DNA from: Paracoccaceae bacterium
GTDB taxonomy: Bacteria > Pseudomonadota > Alphaproteobacteria > Rhodobacterales > Rhodobacteraceae
NCBI GenBank assembly: GCA_022448245.1
Contig: JAKVCO010000008.1
Location: 62,001 to 126,000 of the forward strand
Direction: 5' to 3'
Length of the DNA stretch: 64,000 nt
Shown: one piece after another, positions 53,540 through 62,309 of the stretch
How the letters are laid out: each line of letters starts with the position of its first letter
How positions within the stretch are numbered: position 1 is the stretch's first letter
Program-made: the position numbers and the translations under genes
Notes under the pieces: model-generated
What the model saw: only the letters and a program-made list of their open reading frames with translations
Database searches by the model: none
What the model was told of the DNA's origin: nothing

Positions 53540-53946
53540 AACGCCATTACGCTGGCAACCATCTTGAGACGCGTGCCGCCCGAGGACAGATACTGGCCTT
53601 CGGCGGTGCGGCTCATGGTGACGCAATTCTCGCCCTGGATAGGGCCTTTCTCAAAATAGAGACACAAGGTGTCGCCCTGCCCGGCCCATTGACCGTGCCA
53701 TGTCCCGAGTTGCGATTGAATTTCGGCCCGACCATCCGAGTGAAGTGACGTCACTGTTGGAAAAGGCGCAGTCTCAACAGCCAATGCATGGCCAAAGACT
53801 TCGCCAGTGAACGCCTCTGCACTCAGGCGCACTGAATCTGCTTTCGCGAGCCCTGCCCCAACGATCATGAGCCCTGCCAGGAGCGGCACGCGACACATCG
53901 CGCTTGCCTGTGCCCCGAGACGCATTTTGGTCAATCCTCTGATCAT
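53536..53946 (-). CDS. Secreted hypothetical protein
   Basis: A 136-residue protein with a strong AGGAGG ribosome site 5 bases before the ATG. The signal peptide 'VPLLAGLMIVGAGLAKA' precedes DSVRLSAEAF. The mature part has 'GQGDTLCLYFEKGPIQGENCVTMSR', two Cys that may form a disulfide, and looks like a small beta-barrel. The family is not recognised. Two related palindromes lie upstream, so it is probably tightly repressed. It converges on the preceding gene with a 4-base overlap. Confidence 0.7.
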   Translation of the reverse strand: MIRGLTKMRLGAQASAMCRVPLLAGLMIVGAGLAKADSVRLSAEAFTGEVFGHALAVETAPFPTVTSLHSDGRAEIQSQLGTWHGQWAGQGDTLCLYFEKGPIQGENCVTMSRTAEGQYLSSGGTRLKMVASVMAF

Positions 53947-53967
53947 GGCAGCCTCCTATGCTGTAAT

Positions 53968-54005
53968 GTTAGAACCTCTAACACAGCAAAGTTAGAACGC
54001 CTAAC
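53968..54005. promoter_or_regulatory. Two related palindromic operator sites
   Basis: Site 1, GTTAGAACCTCTAAC (53968-53982), is a perfect 6-bp inverted repeat with a 3-bp spacer. Site 2, GTTAGAACGCCTAAC (53991-54005), has the same 5-bp arms. They are 23 bp centre to centre, about two helix turns, upstream of the secreted-protein gene. They fit a pair of dimers of one repressor. Confidence 0.6.
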
Positions 54006-54260
54006 ACTTTCGGCAACGCTTCCTTCCTCGGCTTCTGGAAATCCGGAGAACCCGGACCTTCTCCCCTAATTTATTGGGGAGGATGCCCTTGTGCGATTAG
54101 CAAGGTTTTGCCTATAGTGACGCATTGTTGCTGCCGGCGCTTATTTTGGACGCCTCACTTTATCGGATAATCTAGCCTGCGTTGGCTTGTTCCTAGTTCC
54201 ACCACAGGGGGCTGCCCCCTCTATTTTAGAAAATCTCTCCAGCATTTGAGGAGACACAAA
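54006..54260. other. Divergent intergenic region with no gene found
   Basis: Between the operators and the next ATG I see no ORF or RNA gene. It holds an AT-rich stretch (CCTAATTTATTGGGG) and a short AGGGGGC/GCCCCCT hairpin near 54205-54220, which may form part of a promoter or leader for the downstream gene. Confidence 0.3.
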
Positions 54261-55688
54261 ATGAAGCTCTTTAGCTTTCTGCCCGTCGCGCTTTTCGCGG
54301 CTTCGCCTGCCCTATCACATCCCAGCTTGGGCCAGGCTCTTGTCCACCAGAAGATCACCCTTACAGAGATCGTGGCCACGACAGACCAGGACGACGGGGG
54401 TGGTGAATCAGAGTATTGCGTGCGCGCCAAACTCGTCCACCAGACGCACCCTGCAGCGCAGGTCGATCTGCTGCGCTGTTACGATGTGGACTGGGACGAT
54501 GAGGTCCCCGGCACCGACGTTGAATACCATGAACAGAAGGACCTACGACTGCCGTTGATGGGACCCAAGGGAGCCGTGGATTCCGAGGTTGTGTTGTCGC
54601 GCCATGATAGCTGCACACCCACAGCGCCTTGGGATCTTGAGGTCCAACTATACGAAGTTGACTACAGCCCGGCCGGAGAAATCATCAACGACGTCGCCGA
54701 TCTGATTGAGAAGCACGCCAAAGAGAACACTAAGGCGTTCGCGTTTCTTGAACCCAAGGCCCTTGCCCTAACGGGCCTAACTGCGGACGCAGCGCGGCTC
54801 GCGGGGAAATGGATCGACCGGATCGTCAATGAAACGGAGCTTTTAGGCACCTATACTGCCAACTTTGATCGCGCGGCTTTTGACCCTAAAGGCAGCGGGT
54901 CGGCAAAGAACCAAAAGCAGCTCCGCCATTTCAACGCCGATGCCACAAAGACGGTGAGCCCCATTGGCGCATGCGATTTCGGGTTCCTGAAGTTCTTCCT
55001 GGATGGGTCCCTTCCCATCATTCTCGACCAGGTGAGCTGCCTGCGGTCCGCTTCGTCGCCGATGTGCATGAACCCGGGTGAAGCGTCTCAGGAACAGTTC
55101 CAAGGCCTGGCGGCGAATGCTGCACGCGCCGATGAAATAGCGCCAGAAGACGGGACCGAGGCCACGGAGGCAGGCGCGCTGGAAATGCGTCAGAGCATCC
55201 TTGGCCTGACAGCGGCCTATAGCCAAGGTGCCGTTCAGGCGCAGCTCGAACTCCTGTCCGAGATGCCCGAGGGGATCGAGTTGCTCGTGGAACTCTCCGA
55301 ACCATTGCGAGAGGCTCAACTCTTGCAGGAGGCAGCTTTGGCCGAGGGCTCCGGTGCGCTTATGGCTGAAGCAATCAGCTCGTATGGGGCGCTGCACGAG
55401 GCGATGGCGCAGGTTACCCGCGGTCCTGACTTTTTCGAACGCTGGGACACTTCGTTCGCCGACAACGTGACCAACGCCGTGAAGCTTGCGCGCCTCGCCA
55501 ACGACACGGGCGACGTCGAACTCGCGCAGTCGCGGGTGTCCCAAGCGCTTCTCGCATGGGCTGCACTCGATACTGGTCGCCAGGAGAAGTTCGCGCCGCT
55601 CCTGGAGGATCTGATGACGTTGCCGGTTGCCACGATGACGGACATAGAACTCCTGGAAATCAGCTCAATGATTGTCGAGCGTTTCTGA
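54261..55688 (+). CDS. Large secreted hypothetical protein
   Basis: 475 residues from the ATG at 54261 with GAGGAG upstream. The signal peptide 'MKLFSFLPVALFAASPALS' is clear. The N-terminal 130 residues ('YCVRAKLVHQTHPAAQVDLLRCYDVDWDDEVPGTDVEYHEQKD', 'YEVDYSPAGEIINDVADLI') look like an immunoglobulin- or C2-like beta domain, and the rest is helical and acidic. Four or more Cys suggest periplasmic disulfides. I do not recognise the family. The gene is monocistronic, ending at a hairpin. Confidence 0.7.
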   Translation: MKLFSFLPVALFAASPALSHPSLGQALVHQKITLTEIVATTDQDDGGGESEYCVRAKLVHQTHPAAQVDLLRCYDVDWDDEVPGTDVEYHEQKDLRLPLMGPKGAVDSEVVLSRHDSCTPTAPWDLEVQLYEVDYSPAGEIINDVADLIEKHAKENTKAFAFLEPKALALTGLTADAARLAGKWIDRIVNETELLGTYTANFDRAAFDPKGSGSAKNQKQLRHFNADATKTVSPIGACDFGFLKFFLDGSLPIILDQVSCLRSASSPMCMNPGEASQEQFQGLAANAARADEIAPEDGTEATEAGALEMRQSILGLTAAYSQGAVQAQLELLSEMPEGIELLVELSEPLREAQLLQEAALAEGSGALMAEAISSYGALHEAMAQVTRGPDFFERWDTSFADNVTNAVKLARLANDTGDVELAQSRVSQALLAWAALDTGRQEKFAPLLEDLMTLPVATMTDIELLEISSMIVERF

Positions 55689-55695
55689 CCCGTTC

Positions 55696-55730
55696 GCCCC
55701 GGCGTCGGCTTCGCCGCCGGGGCATCTTTA
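55696..55730 (+). terminator. Terminator after the large secreted protein
   Basis: A 9-bp perfect stem (GCCCCGGCG with CGCCGGGGC, 10-base loop) starts 7 bases after the stop. The T-run is poor (ATCTTTA), so it may be only a partial terminator. Confidence 0.55.
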
Positions 55731-55835
55731 GAAAGAAAGTTGCGAGAAGTTGCCCTTTTGCGAAATTTCCTGCAGATGGCTGTTGACGCCCCTTTCCCCC
55801 CATGACAAAGCTTTGCCCACCAACGGGAGAGAGCG

Positions 55836-55883
55836 ATGACCATCCTCGTCGTACTTGTAAGGAAATGGCGCATGGGCCGGTAA
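55836..55883 (+). CDS. ilvI leader peptide (15 residues)
   Basis: GGGAGAG then ATG at 55836 opens a 15-codon ORF: M T I L V V L V R K W R M G R. Six consecutive codons are Ile, Leu, Val, Val, Leu, Val, the regulatory amino acids of the pathway. It lies 82 bases before the ilvI start and immediately before a terminator. It is too short for the ORF track. Confidence 0.88.
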   Translation: MTILVVLVRKWRMGR

Positions 55884-55935
55884 CGGTTGACCATAACGAT
55901 CCCATGCGCCCCCGACTAACCCCGGGGGTTTTTTT
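55867..55935 (+). promoter_or_regulatory. Transcription attenuator of the ilvIH operon
   Basis: GGCGCATGGG (55867-55876, in the end of the leader peptide) pairs perfectly with CCCATGCGCC (55901-55910), an antiterminator stem. CCCCCG (55909-55914) pairs with CGGGGG (55923-55928), followed by TTTTTTT, a terminator. The two overlap at 55909-55910. Ribosome stalling on the ILVVLV codons would favour the antiterminator; translation to the leader stop would release the terminator. Confidence 0.85.
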
Positions 55936-55964
55936 ATGACTGAATGCCAGAGCGGAGACTGACA

Positions 55965-57716
55965 ATGGCACAGATGACCGGAGCAAAGATGGTGGTTCAA
56001 GCCCTGAAGGATCAGGGTGTGGACGTCGTATTTGGATATCCTGGCGGTGCTGTCCTACCGATTTACGACGAGGTCTTTCAGCAGAACGATATCAAGCACA
56101 TTCTGGTGCGCCACGAACAGGGCGCGGTGCACGCAGCCGAGGGCTATGCACGCTCCACTGGTAAGCCCGGCGTTGTGCTCGTGACCTCTGGCCCCGGCGC
56201 GACAAACGCCGTGACCGGCCTGACGGACGCGCTGATGGATTCGATCCCGATCGTGGTTCTCACGGGTCAGGTGCCGACGTTCATGATCGGCTCGGACGCG
56301 TTCCAGGAAGCTGACACGGTGGGCATCACGCGCCCCTGCACCAAGCACAACTGGCTGGTGAAAGAGACCGACACCCTGCCCAAAGTCATGCACGAGGCAT
56401 TCCACGTCGCAACCTCTGGCCGTCCGGGTCCGGTTCTGATCGATATCCCGAAGGACGTGCAGTTTGCGTCCGGCACCTACACCCCGCCGCAGAAAGTGCA
56501 GTCGCATTATTCGCCCCAGGTGAAGGGCGACATCGAGGGGATCACGGATCTCGTAGCCGCGATGGAAAAGGCGGAGCGTCCGGTTTTCTACACAGGTGGC
56601 GGCGTCATCAACTCGGGCCCCGCGGCGAGCCAGCTCCTGCGTGAGCTGGTGGAGGCCACAGGATTCCCGATCACGTCCACGCTGATGGGCTTGGGCTCCT
56701 ACCCGGCGTCCGGCGACAAATGGATTGGGATGCTGGGCATGCACGGCCTCTATGAGGCAAACCTCGCGATGCATGACTGCGATCTTATGATCAACATCGG
56801 TGCACGCTTCGACGACCGGATCACCGGCCGCCTCGATGCCTTCTCACCCAAGTCGAAAAAAGCGCACATCGATATCGACCCGTCCTCGATCAATAAGGTG
56901 ATCAAGGTCGATATCCCGATCCTGGGCGATGTGGGCCATGTGCTCGAAGACATCCTGAAGGTCTGGAAGTCGCGCGGTCGCAAGACCAACGTGGAAGGCG
57001 TCAAGAAGTGGTGGTCGCAGATCGACGAATGGAAAGCCGTGCGTTGCCTCGACTACGCGCCCGCCAAGGACACGATCAAACCGCAATATGCGTTGGAACG
57101 TCTCGAGGCGTTGACGAAGGACCGCAAGGACCGCTTCGTCTGCACCGAGGTGGGCCAGCACCAGATGTGGGCCGCGCAGTACATCGGCTTTGAGAACCCC
57201 AACCAGTGGATGACCTCCGGTGGCCTGGGCACGATGGGCTATGGCTTCCCCGCCTCCATCGGCGTGCAGATCGCGCACCCGGACGCGCTCGTCATCAACG
57301 TGGCGGGCGAAGCCTCGTGGCTGATGAACATGCAAGAGATGGGCACCGCAGTGCAGTACCGCCTGCCCGTGAAACAGTTCATCTTGAACAACGAACGACT
57401 GGGCATGGTGCGCCAGTGGCAGGACCTCCTCCACGGTGGTCGCTTCTCGCATTCGTGGTCCGAGGCACTGCCTGACTTCGTGAAACTCGCCGAGGCCTTC
57501 GGCGCCAAAGGCATCATCTGTGATGACCCCGCCGACCTCGACGATGCGATCATGGAGATGCTGAACTACGACGGCCCTGTCATCTTTGACTGCCTCGTCA
57601 CCAAGCACGAGAACTGTTTCCCCATGATCCCATCGGGCAAGGCGCATAACGAGATGCTCTTGGGCGAAGCCTCCACCGAGGGTGCGATTGATGCGAAAGG
57701 GAGTGTGCTGGTATGA
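55965..57716 (+). CDS. ilvI: Acetolactate synthase large subunit
   Basis: Catalytic subunit of acetohydroxyacid synthase, first step of Val/Leu/Ile synthesis, 583 residues from ATG 55965. Motifs are '[28 protein letters not shown]', the ThDP Glu in '[22 protein letters not shown]', '[20 protein letters not shown]', '[12 protein letters not shown]', and the ThDP-metal motif '[40 protein letters not shown]'. GEA for GDG is usual in alphaproteobacteria. The start follows GGAG. The attenuator precedes it, and the lipoprotein gene overlaps its stop. Confidence 0.96.
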   Translation: MAQMTGAKMVVQALKDQGVDVVFGYPGGAVLPIYDEVFQQNDIKHILVRHEQGAVHAAEGYARSTGKPGVVLVTSGPGATNAVTGLTDALMDSIPIVVLTGQVPTFMIGSDAFQEADTVGITRPCTKHNWLVKETDTLPKVMHEAFHVATSGRPGPVLIDIPKDVQFASGTYTPPQKVQSHYSPQVKGDIEGITDLVAAMEKAERPVFYTGGGVINSGPAASQLLRELVEATGFPITSTLMGLGSYPASGDKWIGMLGMHGLYEANLAMHDCDLMINIGARFDDRITGRLDAFSPKSKKAHIDIDPSSINKVIKVDIPILGDVGHVLEDILKVWKSRGRKTNVEGVKKWWSQIDEWKAVRCLDYAPAKDTIKPQYALERLEALTKDRKDRFVCTEVGQHQMWAAQYIGFENPNQWMTSGGLGTMGYGFPASIGVQIAHPDALVINVAGEASWLMNMQEMGTAVQYRLPVKQFILNNERLGMVRQWQDLLHGGRFSHSWSEALPDFVKLAEAFGAKGIICDDPADLDDAIMEMLNYDGPVIFDCLVTKHENCFPMIPSGKAHNEMLLGEASTEGAIDAKGSVLV

Positions 57717-58261
57717 TGCTCATGTCATCTTTCGTTAGATCAGGGTCCATCCTCTTCGTGTTGGCGCTCGGGATCACTGCTTGTGCCCCTAACTATGATC
57801 TAACCTCCCTTTCTCCGAACCCGGAAGCAACAGATACAGCCGAGACAGCGCGTTCGATTTACTCCGACAGAACACTGTTCACTTACAGCAGCGCGCACGG
57901 GACTCAGATTACGTACTTGCGGCCGGATGGCGTCAGCTTGCTTTGGTATCCAGGGAACTTCCGTGCGGTTCCGGCACAATGGAAGGTCGAGTTCGATGGT
58001 CCTGGGCGCGGGCACGACATTTGTTGGAAATATCCAACCAGATCTTACAACCCCGTCACGCGTGAATTTGGTGGGCAGTTTCGATGCACCCCGGATCGGT
58101 TTTTTTTCCCGCGCGTTGAGCAGATCCTACAGGGTGACCCGTCTAATCTGAGCTCAGGCCGTTTGCCGTTTGTCCTACCCAAAGCGAGGCTGTCAGCTGA
58201 AGAGCTCGCAGAACAAGCAAAAATCCCGCAATCGAAAATACGAACTGTGTTCAGAGATTAA
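57713..58261 (+). CDS. Lipoprotein of unknown function inside the ilvIH operon
   Basis: A 182-residue protein whose ATG overlaps the ilvI TGA (ATGA). The lipobox is 'ITAC' after a hydrophobic 'SILFVLALG'. The mature part includes '[37 protein letters not shown]' and '[23 protein letters not shown]', with a likely disulfide. It is not related to acetolactate synthase. The position between large and small subunits, with 4 bases to ilvH, means it is probably expressed under the same attenuator. The function is not recognised. Confidence 0.75.
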   Translation: MMLMSSFVRSGSILFVLALGITACAPNYDLTSLSPNPEATDTAETARSIYSDRTLFTYSSAHGTQITYLRPDGVSLLWYPGNFRAVPAQWKVEFDGPGRGHDICWKYPTRSYNPVTREFGGQFRCTPDRFFFPRVEQILQGDPSNLSSGRLPFVLPKARLSAEELAEQAKIPQSKIRTVFRD

Positions 58262-58265
58262 AGAC

Positions 58266-58829
58266 ATGTCCCCACTGAAGATCAAAAAAGGCGCCACCAG
58301 CCACTCTGCCTACAACCTCCGCCCCTCCTTCTCGGATGTGGAAGAGCGTCATACGCTGGCAGTGATCGTTGAAAACGAACCGGGTGTGCTTGCTCGCGTG
58401 ATCGGGCTTTTCTCCGGCCGTGGCTATAACATTGAGAGCCTCACCGTTGCCGAGGTGGATCACACCGGGCACCGGTCGCGGATCACGATCGTCACAGCGG
58501 GCACCCCGCAGATCATCACCCAGATCATCGCGCAGCTTGGCCGGATCGTCAGCGTCTACGAGGTCCACGACCTTACCGTCGAAGGCCCTGCGGTGGAACG
58601 CGAGCTCGCGCTCTTTAAGGTTTCCGGTCAGGGCGAAAAGCGCGTCGAGGCGCTGCGGCTTGCGGATATCTTCCGCGCGTCCGTGGTGGATTCCACGCTT
58701 GAAAGCTTCGTGTTTGAGGTGACGGGCGCGCCCGAAAAGATCGACGCCTTCGCCGATCTCATGCGTCCGCTCGGCCTCGACGAGATCGCGCGCACCGGTG
58801 TCGCTGCGCTCGCCCGCGGCAACGCCTAA
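58266..58829 (+). CDS. ilvH: Acetolactate synthase small (regulatory) subunit
   Basis: 187 residues from ATG 58266; the track frame starts 32 codons earlier inside the lipoprotein gene. The N-terminal ACT domain reads 'RHTLAVIVENEPGVLARVIGLFSGRGYNIESLTVAEVDHTGHRSRITIVT', the second half 'ELALFKVSGQGEKRVEALRLADIFRASVVDSTLESFVFEVTGAPEKIDAF', ending 'LGLDEIARTGVAALARG'. It mediates valine feedback inhibition of IlvI. Confidence 0.96.
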   Translation: MSPLKIKKGATSHSAYNLRPSFSDVEERHTLAVIVENEPGVLARVIGLFSGRGYNIESLTVAEVDHTGHRSRITIVTAGTPQIITQIIAQLGRIVSVYEVHDLTVEGPAVERELALFKVSGQGEKRVEALRLADIFRASVVDSTLESFVFEVTGAPEKIDAFADLMRPLGLDEIARTGVAALARGNA

Positions 58830-58876
58830 GGTGCGCCGCCTACGCGCGCGACCGCACTTATCTGTTGATCAATGCA

Positions 58877-58908
58877 AATGCCCGTGGCCCTAGTCGGTCA
58901 CGGGCATT
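58877..58908 (+). terminator. Hairpin after ilvH
   Basis: AATGCCCGTG and CACGGGCATT form a perfect 10-bp stem with a 12-base loop, 47 bases after ilvH. No T-run follows, so it is a terminator-like or stabilising hairpin. Confidence 0.4.
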
Positions 58909-58941
58909 CGGTATGAAAAAGGGGGGATCTTCCCCATCGGG

Positions 58942-59595
58942 ATGGGCTGCCAGGCGGCGCATCAGCTCGAAAAGATCAAAGCTCGCATCGACCGGCTTAT
59001 GGGAGAGGTCGGGACGGTCGAAAGTACGCCGTTTGACTGGTTGATCCTGCCCCCACATGCCGCTGCGAGTATGCTGAATTCAAATGAATTTTTCCCTCAG
59101 ACAGCCGATGAGCTGGAATACATCGGGAAAGAGCGGCGCTTTTATTGGCCGCGACATGGCATGTGGTTCTGGCACATGATTGGCGGCCTTGAGGCATTTG
59201 AAGATCACAAATCGAAGTTCGCTTACATGCAGCGTCGCCCCGAGATTTACCGTGACCTCGAAGTCCTGGCCATTTGGGCAAATACCCAAGCCAACCTTAG
59301 TGAAGTACCGCTTGGCCACCCGCTCGATCTGACGGCGCGGAGATCGGTGTTGAACGAGCTCCAAAGCGCCCTCGATCGCTATTTCGCAAAGAGTTCGCTC
59401 TTTACGGTGGTCCGCTCAGACAGGCTGAACGCCGAGGACCCTTTGCCTGAGACATCGTTCTCCATCTACGCAGGTGAGGACGCGCCAAAGAACTGGCACG
59501 GATCTTCACCTGCCTGGAAACTGGCCATGGCAGAGGCGCTCGAAAAGACAGGCTTTGCGGCCCGCGTTGGCTCGCCGGAGAAGGCGCGGCGCTGA
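58942..59595 (+). CDS. Hypothetical protein
   Basis: A 217-residue soluble-looking protein without a signal peptide. It has 'STPFDWLILPPHAAASMLNSNEFFPQTADELEYIGKERRFYWPRHGMWFWHMIGGLEAFEDHKSKF', where Trp/His-rich text suggests a structured domain. I do not recognise the family. The real start could be the internal ATG at 'MGEVGTVES'. It has no operon partner, as the next gene is convergent. Confidence 0.6.
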   Translation: MGCQAAHQLEKIKARIDRLMGEVGTVESTPFDWLILPPHAAASMLNSNEFFPQTADELEYIGKERRFYWPRHGMWFWHMIGGLEAFEDHKSKFAYMQRRPEIYRDLEVLAIWANTQANLSEVPLGHPLDLTARRSVLNELQSALDRYFAKSSLFTVVRSDRLNAEDPLPETSFSIYAGEDAPKNWHGSSPAWKLAMAEALEKTGFAARVGSPEKARR

Positions 59596-59666
59596 ACACT
59601 TGTGTGACGAGCTCTATGTTAAGGCGACCGCGCCGGGGGACTCAGACGCGGCCGCCCCCTGCTCGC

Positions 59667-59912
59667 TTAGCCGTCCGTCACCGGCAGAAGCGCAGCCTCT
59701 TCGGCTTGAGCCAGTTCATCTGCATCTATGAGGCCGTCTTCGGTCCGATCGATCAGCAGGAAGAGCTCCTCGGTCAGCTCAGGCATCGCGGCCTGCATCT
59801 CATAGAAGCTCAACAGACCGTCGGCATTGGCGTCGGTATCGGCATCGATGGAAAGCGCGAGGGCCGTTGTGCCGATTGCAGCAGCACCGAGGAAAAAGAG
59901 CGTACGAAACAT
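59667..59912 (-). CDS. Small EF-hand secreted protein
   Basis: 81 residues from the ATG at 59912; the track frame starts 39 codons earlier. After a signal-like helix ('MFRTLFFLGAAAIGTTALALS') two EF-hand loops follow, 'DANADGLLSFYE' and 'DRTEDGLIDADE', both with Asp or Asn at 1, 3 or 5, Gly at 6 and Glu at 12. It is probably a periplasmic calcium-binding protein. The target is unknown. Confidence 0.75.
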   Translation of the reverse strand: MFRTLFFLGAAAIGTTALALSIDADTDANADGLLSFYEMQAAMPELTEELFLLIDRTEDGLIDADELAQAEEAALLPVTDG

Positions 59913-60216
59913 GGGTGTCTCTTTTGGGTGGGCAGGCGGTCTTGCCCGCTGAAAGGAGGTTTGCGTTGGGTCAGCCGCACTCGCCACGGGTGACGGCGCA
60001 GACAACCTAGAGGCGCGGCTTGCTGCCAAGCTGGGCGGGCCGACCGGAGGGTTTTCCGCCGCTCAAAACGCGCGCCTGCATGCTGCGCAGGCCCTCGCCG
60101 ACGGCTTTCCGCGCTCTGCGCATGACTTTCCCAACAGCGACCTGCCCGCGTCGCATCGAAGCCTGCCAAGTCGCGCGCGGCCTCCTAGGATCGTCAAAGA
60201 ATAAAGGGAGCTCTCC

Positions 60217-61359
60217 ATGGCACGCGACATAGATCCCAACGCGCTCGACGCTGTTCGCCGTCCGATTGAAACCGCCAACGGCTTGCCCAATGCGCATTAC
60301 ACCGACCCAGACGTCTTCAAGGCCGAAGCGAAGGCGACATTGCTTGCGACTTGGGCCGGACTAGCGGTTGGGGCTGATGTGCCGGAAAATGGCGATGCCA
60401 AACCCATTGAGTTCCTCGGGATCCCGTTCCTCCTGATACGCGACAAGGACGGCGATGTCCGCGTGTTCCAGAATATCTGCCGTCACCGCGGCATGATCCT
60501 CGTCAGCGAGCCCAAGAGGATCAAAGGCGCGATCCGCTGCCCCTACCATTCGTGGTGCTACTCCACAAAGGGCGAGTTGAAGAGCACGCCCCATGTTGGC
60601 GGTCCGGGCCACAATACGCATGAGGAGATCGATCCCTCGACGCTCGGCCTGATCGAGGTCCGTTCCCACCTGTGGCGTGATGTGGTCTTCGTGAACGTCT
60701 CAGGCGATGCCGCCCCGTTTGAGGAAGTGCACGCCGATCTCATGGCGCGGTGGGCGGAATTCGAACAGCCGCACCATCATGGCGGGCCGGAGAGCCAATT
60801 CACCCTCGAAGTGGCCACGAACTGGAAACTGGCGGTCGAGAACTACTGCGAGAGCTATCACCTGCCGTGGGTCCATCCCGGCCTGAATTCCTATTCACGT
60901 CTCGAAGACCACTACAATATCGAGGAGCGCGGTCTCTACTCTGGTCAGGGAACGCTGGTTTACCGTCAGTTCGAAGACAACGGCAAAGCGGCCTTCCCGG
61001 ATTTCGCGGGCCTCAGCGAGAAATGGAACACGGGCGCGGAATACATCGCCGTCTATCCCAACGTGCTTCTGGGCGCGCAGCGTGACCATGCCTTTGCGAT
61101 CGTTCTTGAGCCGGTCGATCAGGGCAACACCCGCGAGCATATCCACCTGTACTACGCCTCTGAGGACACCAAGCTGGGCAACCGCGAAAAGAACGCGACC
61201 ATGTGGAAAGAGGTTTTCGAAGAAGACATCTTTGTCGTTGAAGGCATGCAGCGCGGCCGCGCTGCGGTCGACTTCGACGGCGGACGGTTCTCCCCGGCCA
61301 TGGATGGGCCGACGCACTGCTTCCATGACTGGGTTGCTGCAAGGATGCAGGACGCGTGA
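60217..61359 (+). CDS. Rieske aromatic/amine ring-hydroxylating-type oxygenase, alpha subunit
   Basis: A 380-residue oxygenase. The Rieske 2Fe-2S motif is 'CRHRGMILVSEPKRIKGAIRCPYHSW'. The mononuclear iron site follows 'WKLAVENYCESYHLPWVHPGL'. The residue bridging to the Rieske centre is Glu instead of the usual Asp, a feature reported for quaternary-amine oxygenases such as carnitine oxygenase. Its neighbour at 62310 is a dimethylglycine-dehydrogenase-like enzyme, so glycine betaine or a related amine is a plausible substrate. A GGGAG site precedes the ATG. No reductase gene is adjacent. Confidence 0.87.
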   Translation: MARDIDPNALDAVRRPIETANGLPNAHYTDPDVFKAEAKATLLATWAGLAVGADVPENGDAKPIEFLGIPFLLIRDKDGDVRVFQNICRHRGMILVSEPKRIKGAIRCPYHSWCYSTKGELKSTPHVGGPGHNTHEEIDPSTLGLIEVRSHLWRDVVFVNVSGDAAPFEEVHADLMARWAEFEQPHHHGGPESQFTLEVATNWKLAVENYCESYHLPWVHPGLNSYSRLEDHYNIEERGLYSGQGTLVYRQFEDNGKAAFPDFAGLSEKWNTGAEYIAVYPNVLLGAQRDHAFAIVLEPVDQGNTREHIHLYYASEDTKLGNREKNATMWKEVFEEDIFVVEGMQRGRAAVDFDGGRFSPAMDGPTHCFHDWVAARMQDA

Positions 61360-61565
61360 GCACGCTCCACGCAGCGCTGCTCAGCGCGCATAAAGCGGGC
61401 GACGGCGCCGCAATGGTGGGGCTCTACCTGCAAGCCGCAAACGAGACGTCAGAAACGGATGAGGAGATGTTCTTCCTCACACATGCCTACATCTTTGCAC
61501 TGGAACAGGGGGACGCGAGGGCTCTGGAGATCCACGCGCGCCTAACAGCCGCGGGCCGGATTTAG
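61356..61565 (+). CDS. Small hypothetical protein coupled to the Rieske oxygenase
   Basis: 69 residues starting at GTG 61356, overlapping the oxygenase stop by 4 bases (GTGA). 'LLSAHKAGDGAAMVGLYLQAANETSETDEEMFFLTHAYIFALEQGDARALEIHARL' looks like a two-helix TPR-like unit. The translational coupling supports a real gene. The function is not recognised. Confidence 0.6.
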   Translation: MSTLHAALLSAHKAGDGAAMVGLYLQAANETSETDEEMFFLTHAYIFALEQGDARALEIHARLTAAGRI

Positions 61566-61571
61566 AGGCGT

Positions 61572-62231
61572 CTACTTCAACTTCAGCTGAAGCCGGTCCT
61601 CGGTGAAAAAGTGATCGACCTTCGCAAATGTCCCAAGGCTCTTGCAGCCTGCCACACTGCGATACAGCGCGTTCTCGACCATAAAGAGGCAACCGCGTCC
61701 ATACATGCGGGCCACGTCATCGCGTGAGAACGAGATCAAAAGCCGCGCGGCATCAAAGAACGGATTAATGATCAGCGTCACCAAGGTCAGGAGAAGCTTG
61801 AGGACGGTATCGGAAAAGAGCGCCGCAATCGCGACCGCGGGCACCACCGGCGTCAACACGGCCTCGATCAAAGACTGAACCTCAAGCCCCACCATCGTCC
61901 CAAAGCCCAACAGGGCCGCAAAGCCACCGAGAAGGGAAAAGAGGATCAACCGCACGCGGACAGCGACTACCTGAAGGCCCTCGGGGCGCGGCACCTCTTC
62001 GCTCCAATCGAAACAGTCCATGGCTTGCGCCTCAACACCCAATTTGATCGTCCAGACCTGCAGTAGCAGGCCCACCGCCAACAACACGAAGACTGGTGCC
62101 CCAAGGGGCCAGATGAAGCTCGCGCCAGCCGCTATCAGCGGAAAGGCGACCGTGCACAGATAGGCCTCAGCCGTTCTGTTTGGCAGTCCGTCCGGCGACC
62201 CCAACACTGCTTCGCGAATATATCTGACCAT
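61572..62231 (-). CDS. Multi-span membrane hypothetical protein
   Basis: A 219-residue protein with about four or five hydrophobic helices: 'AYLCTVAFPLIAAGASFIW', 'FVLLAVGLLLQVWTI', 'LILFSLLGGFAALLGFGTMVGL' and 'VVPAVAIAALFSDTVLKLLLTLVTLIINPFF'. The cytoplasmic C-terminus ends 'FTEDRLQLKLK'. I do not recognise the family. It is convergent to the small gene at 61356 with a 6-base gap and lies 78 bases downstream of the FAD/GcvT gene. Confidence 0.65.
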   Translation of the reverse strand: MVRYIREAVLGSPDGLPNRTAEAYLCTVAFPLIAAGASFIWPLGAPVFVLLAVGLLLQVWTIKLGVEAQAMDCFDWSEEVPRPEGLQVVAVRVRLILFSLLGGFAALLGFGTMVGLEVQSLIEAVLTPVVPAVAIAALFSDTVLKLLLTLVTLIINPFFDAARLLISFSRDDVARMYGRGCLFMVENALYRSVAGCKSLGTFAKVDHFFTEDRLQLKLK

Positions 62232-62309
62232 CGGCCCCGCTCCCTATACTTGAGGTCAGATGCTCATAGGAAATGGCCGCGCTGAGAGCTGAATTGAGGA
62301 ATTCCTACG

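Noticed and set aside
55965-57716. Loss of the ThDP GDG motif in IlvI
   Set aside because: GEA at this position with the following NN is the usual form in alphaproteobacterial acetolactate synthases, so it is not a defect.
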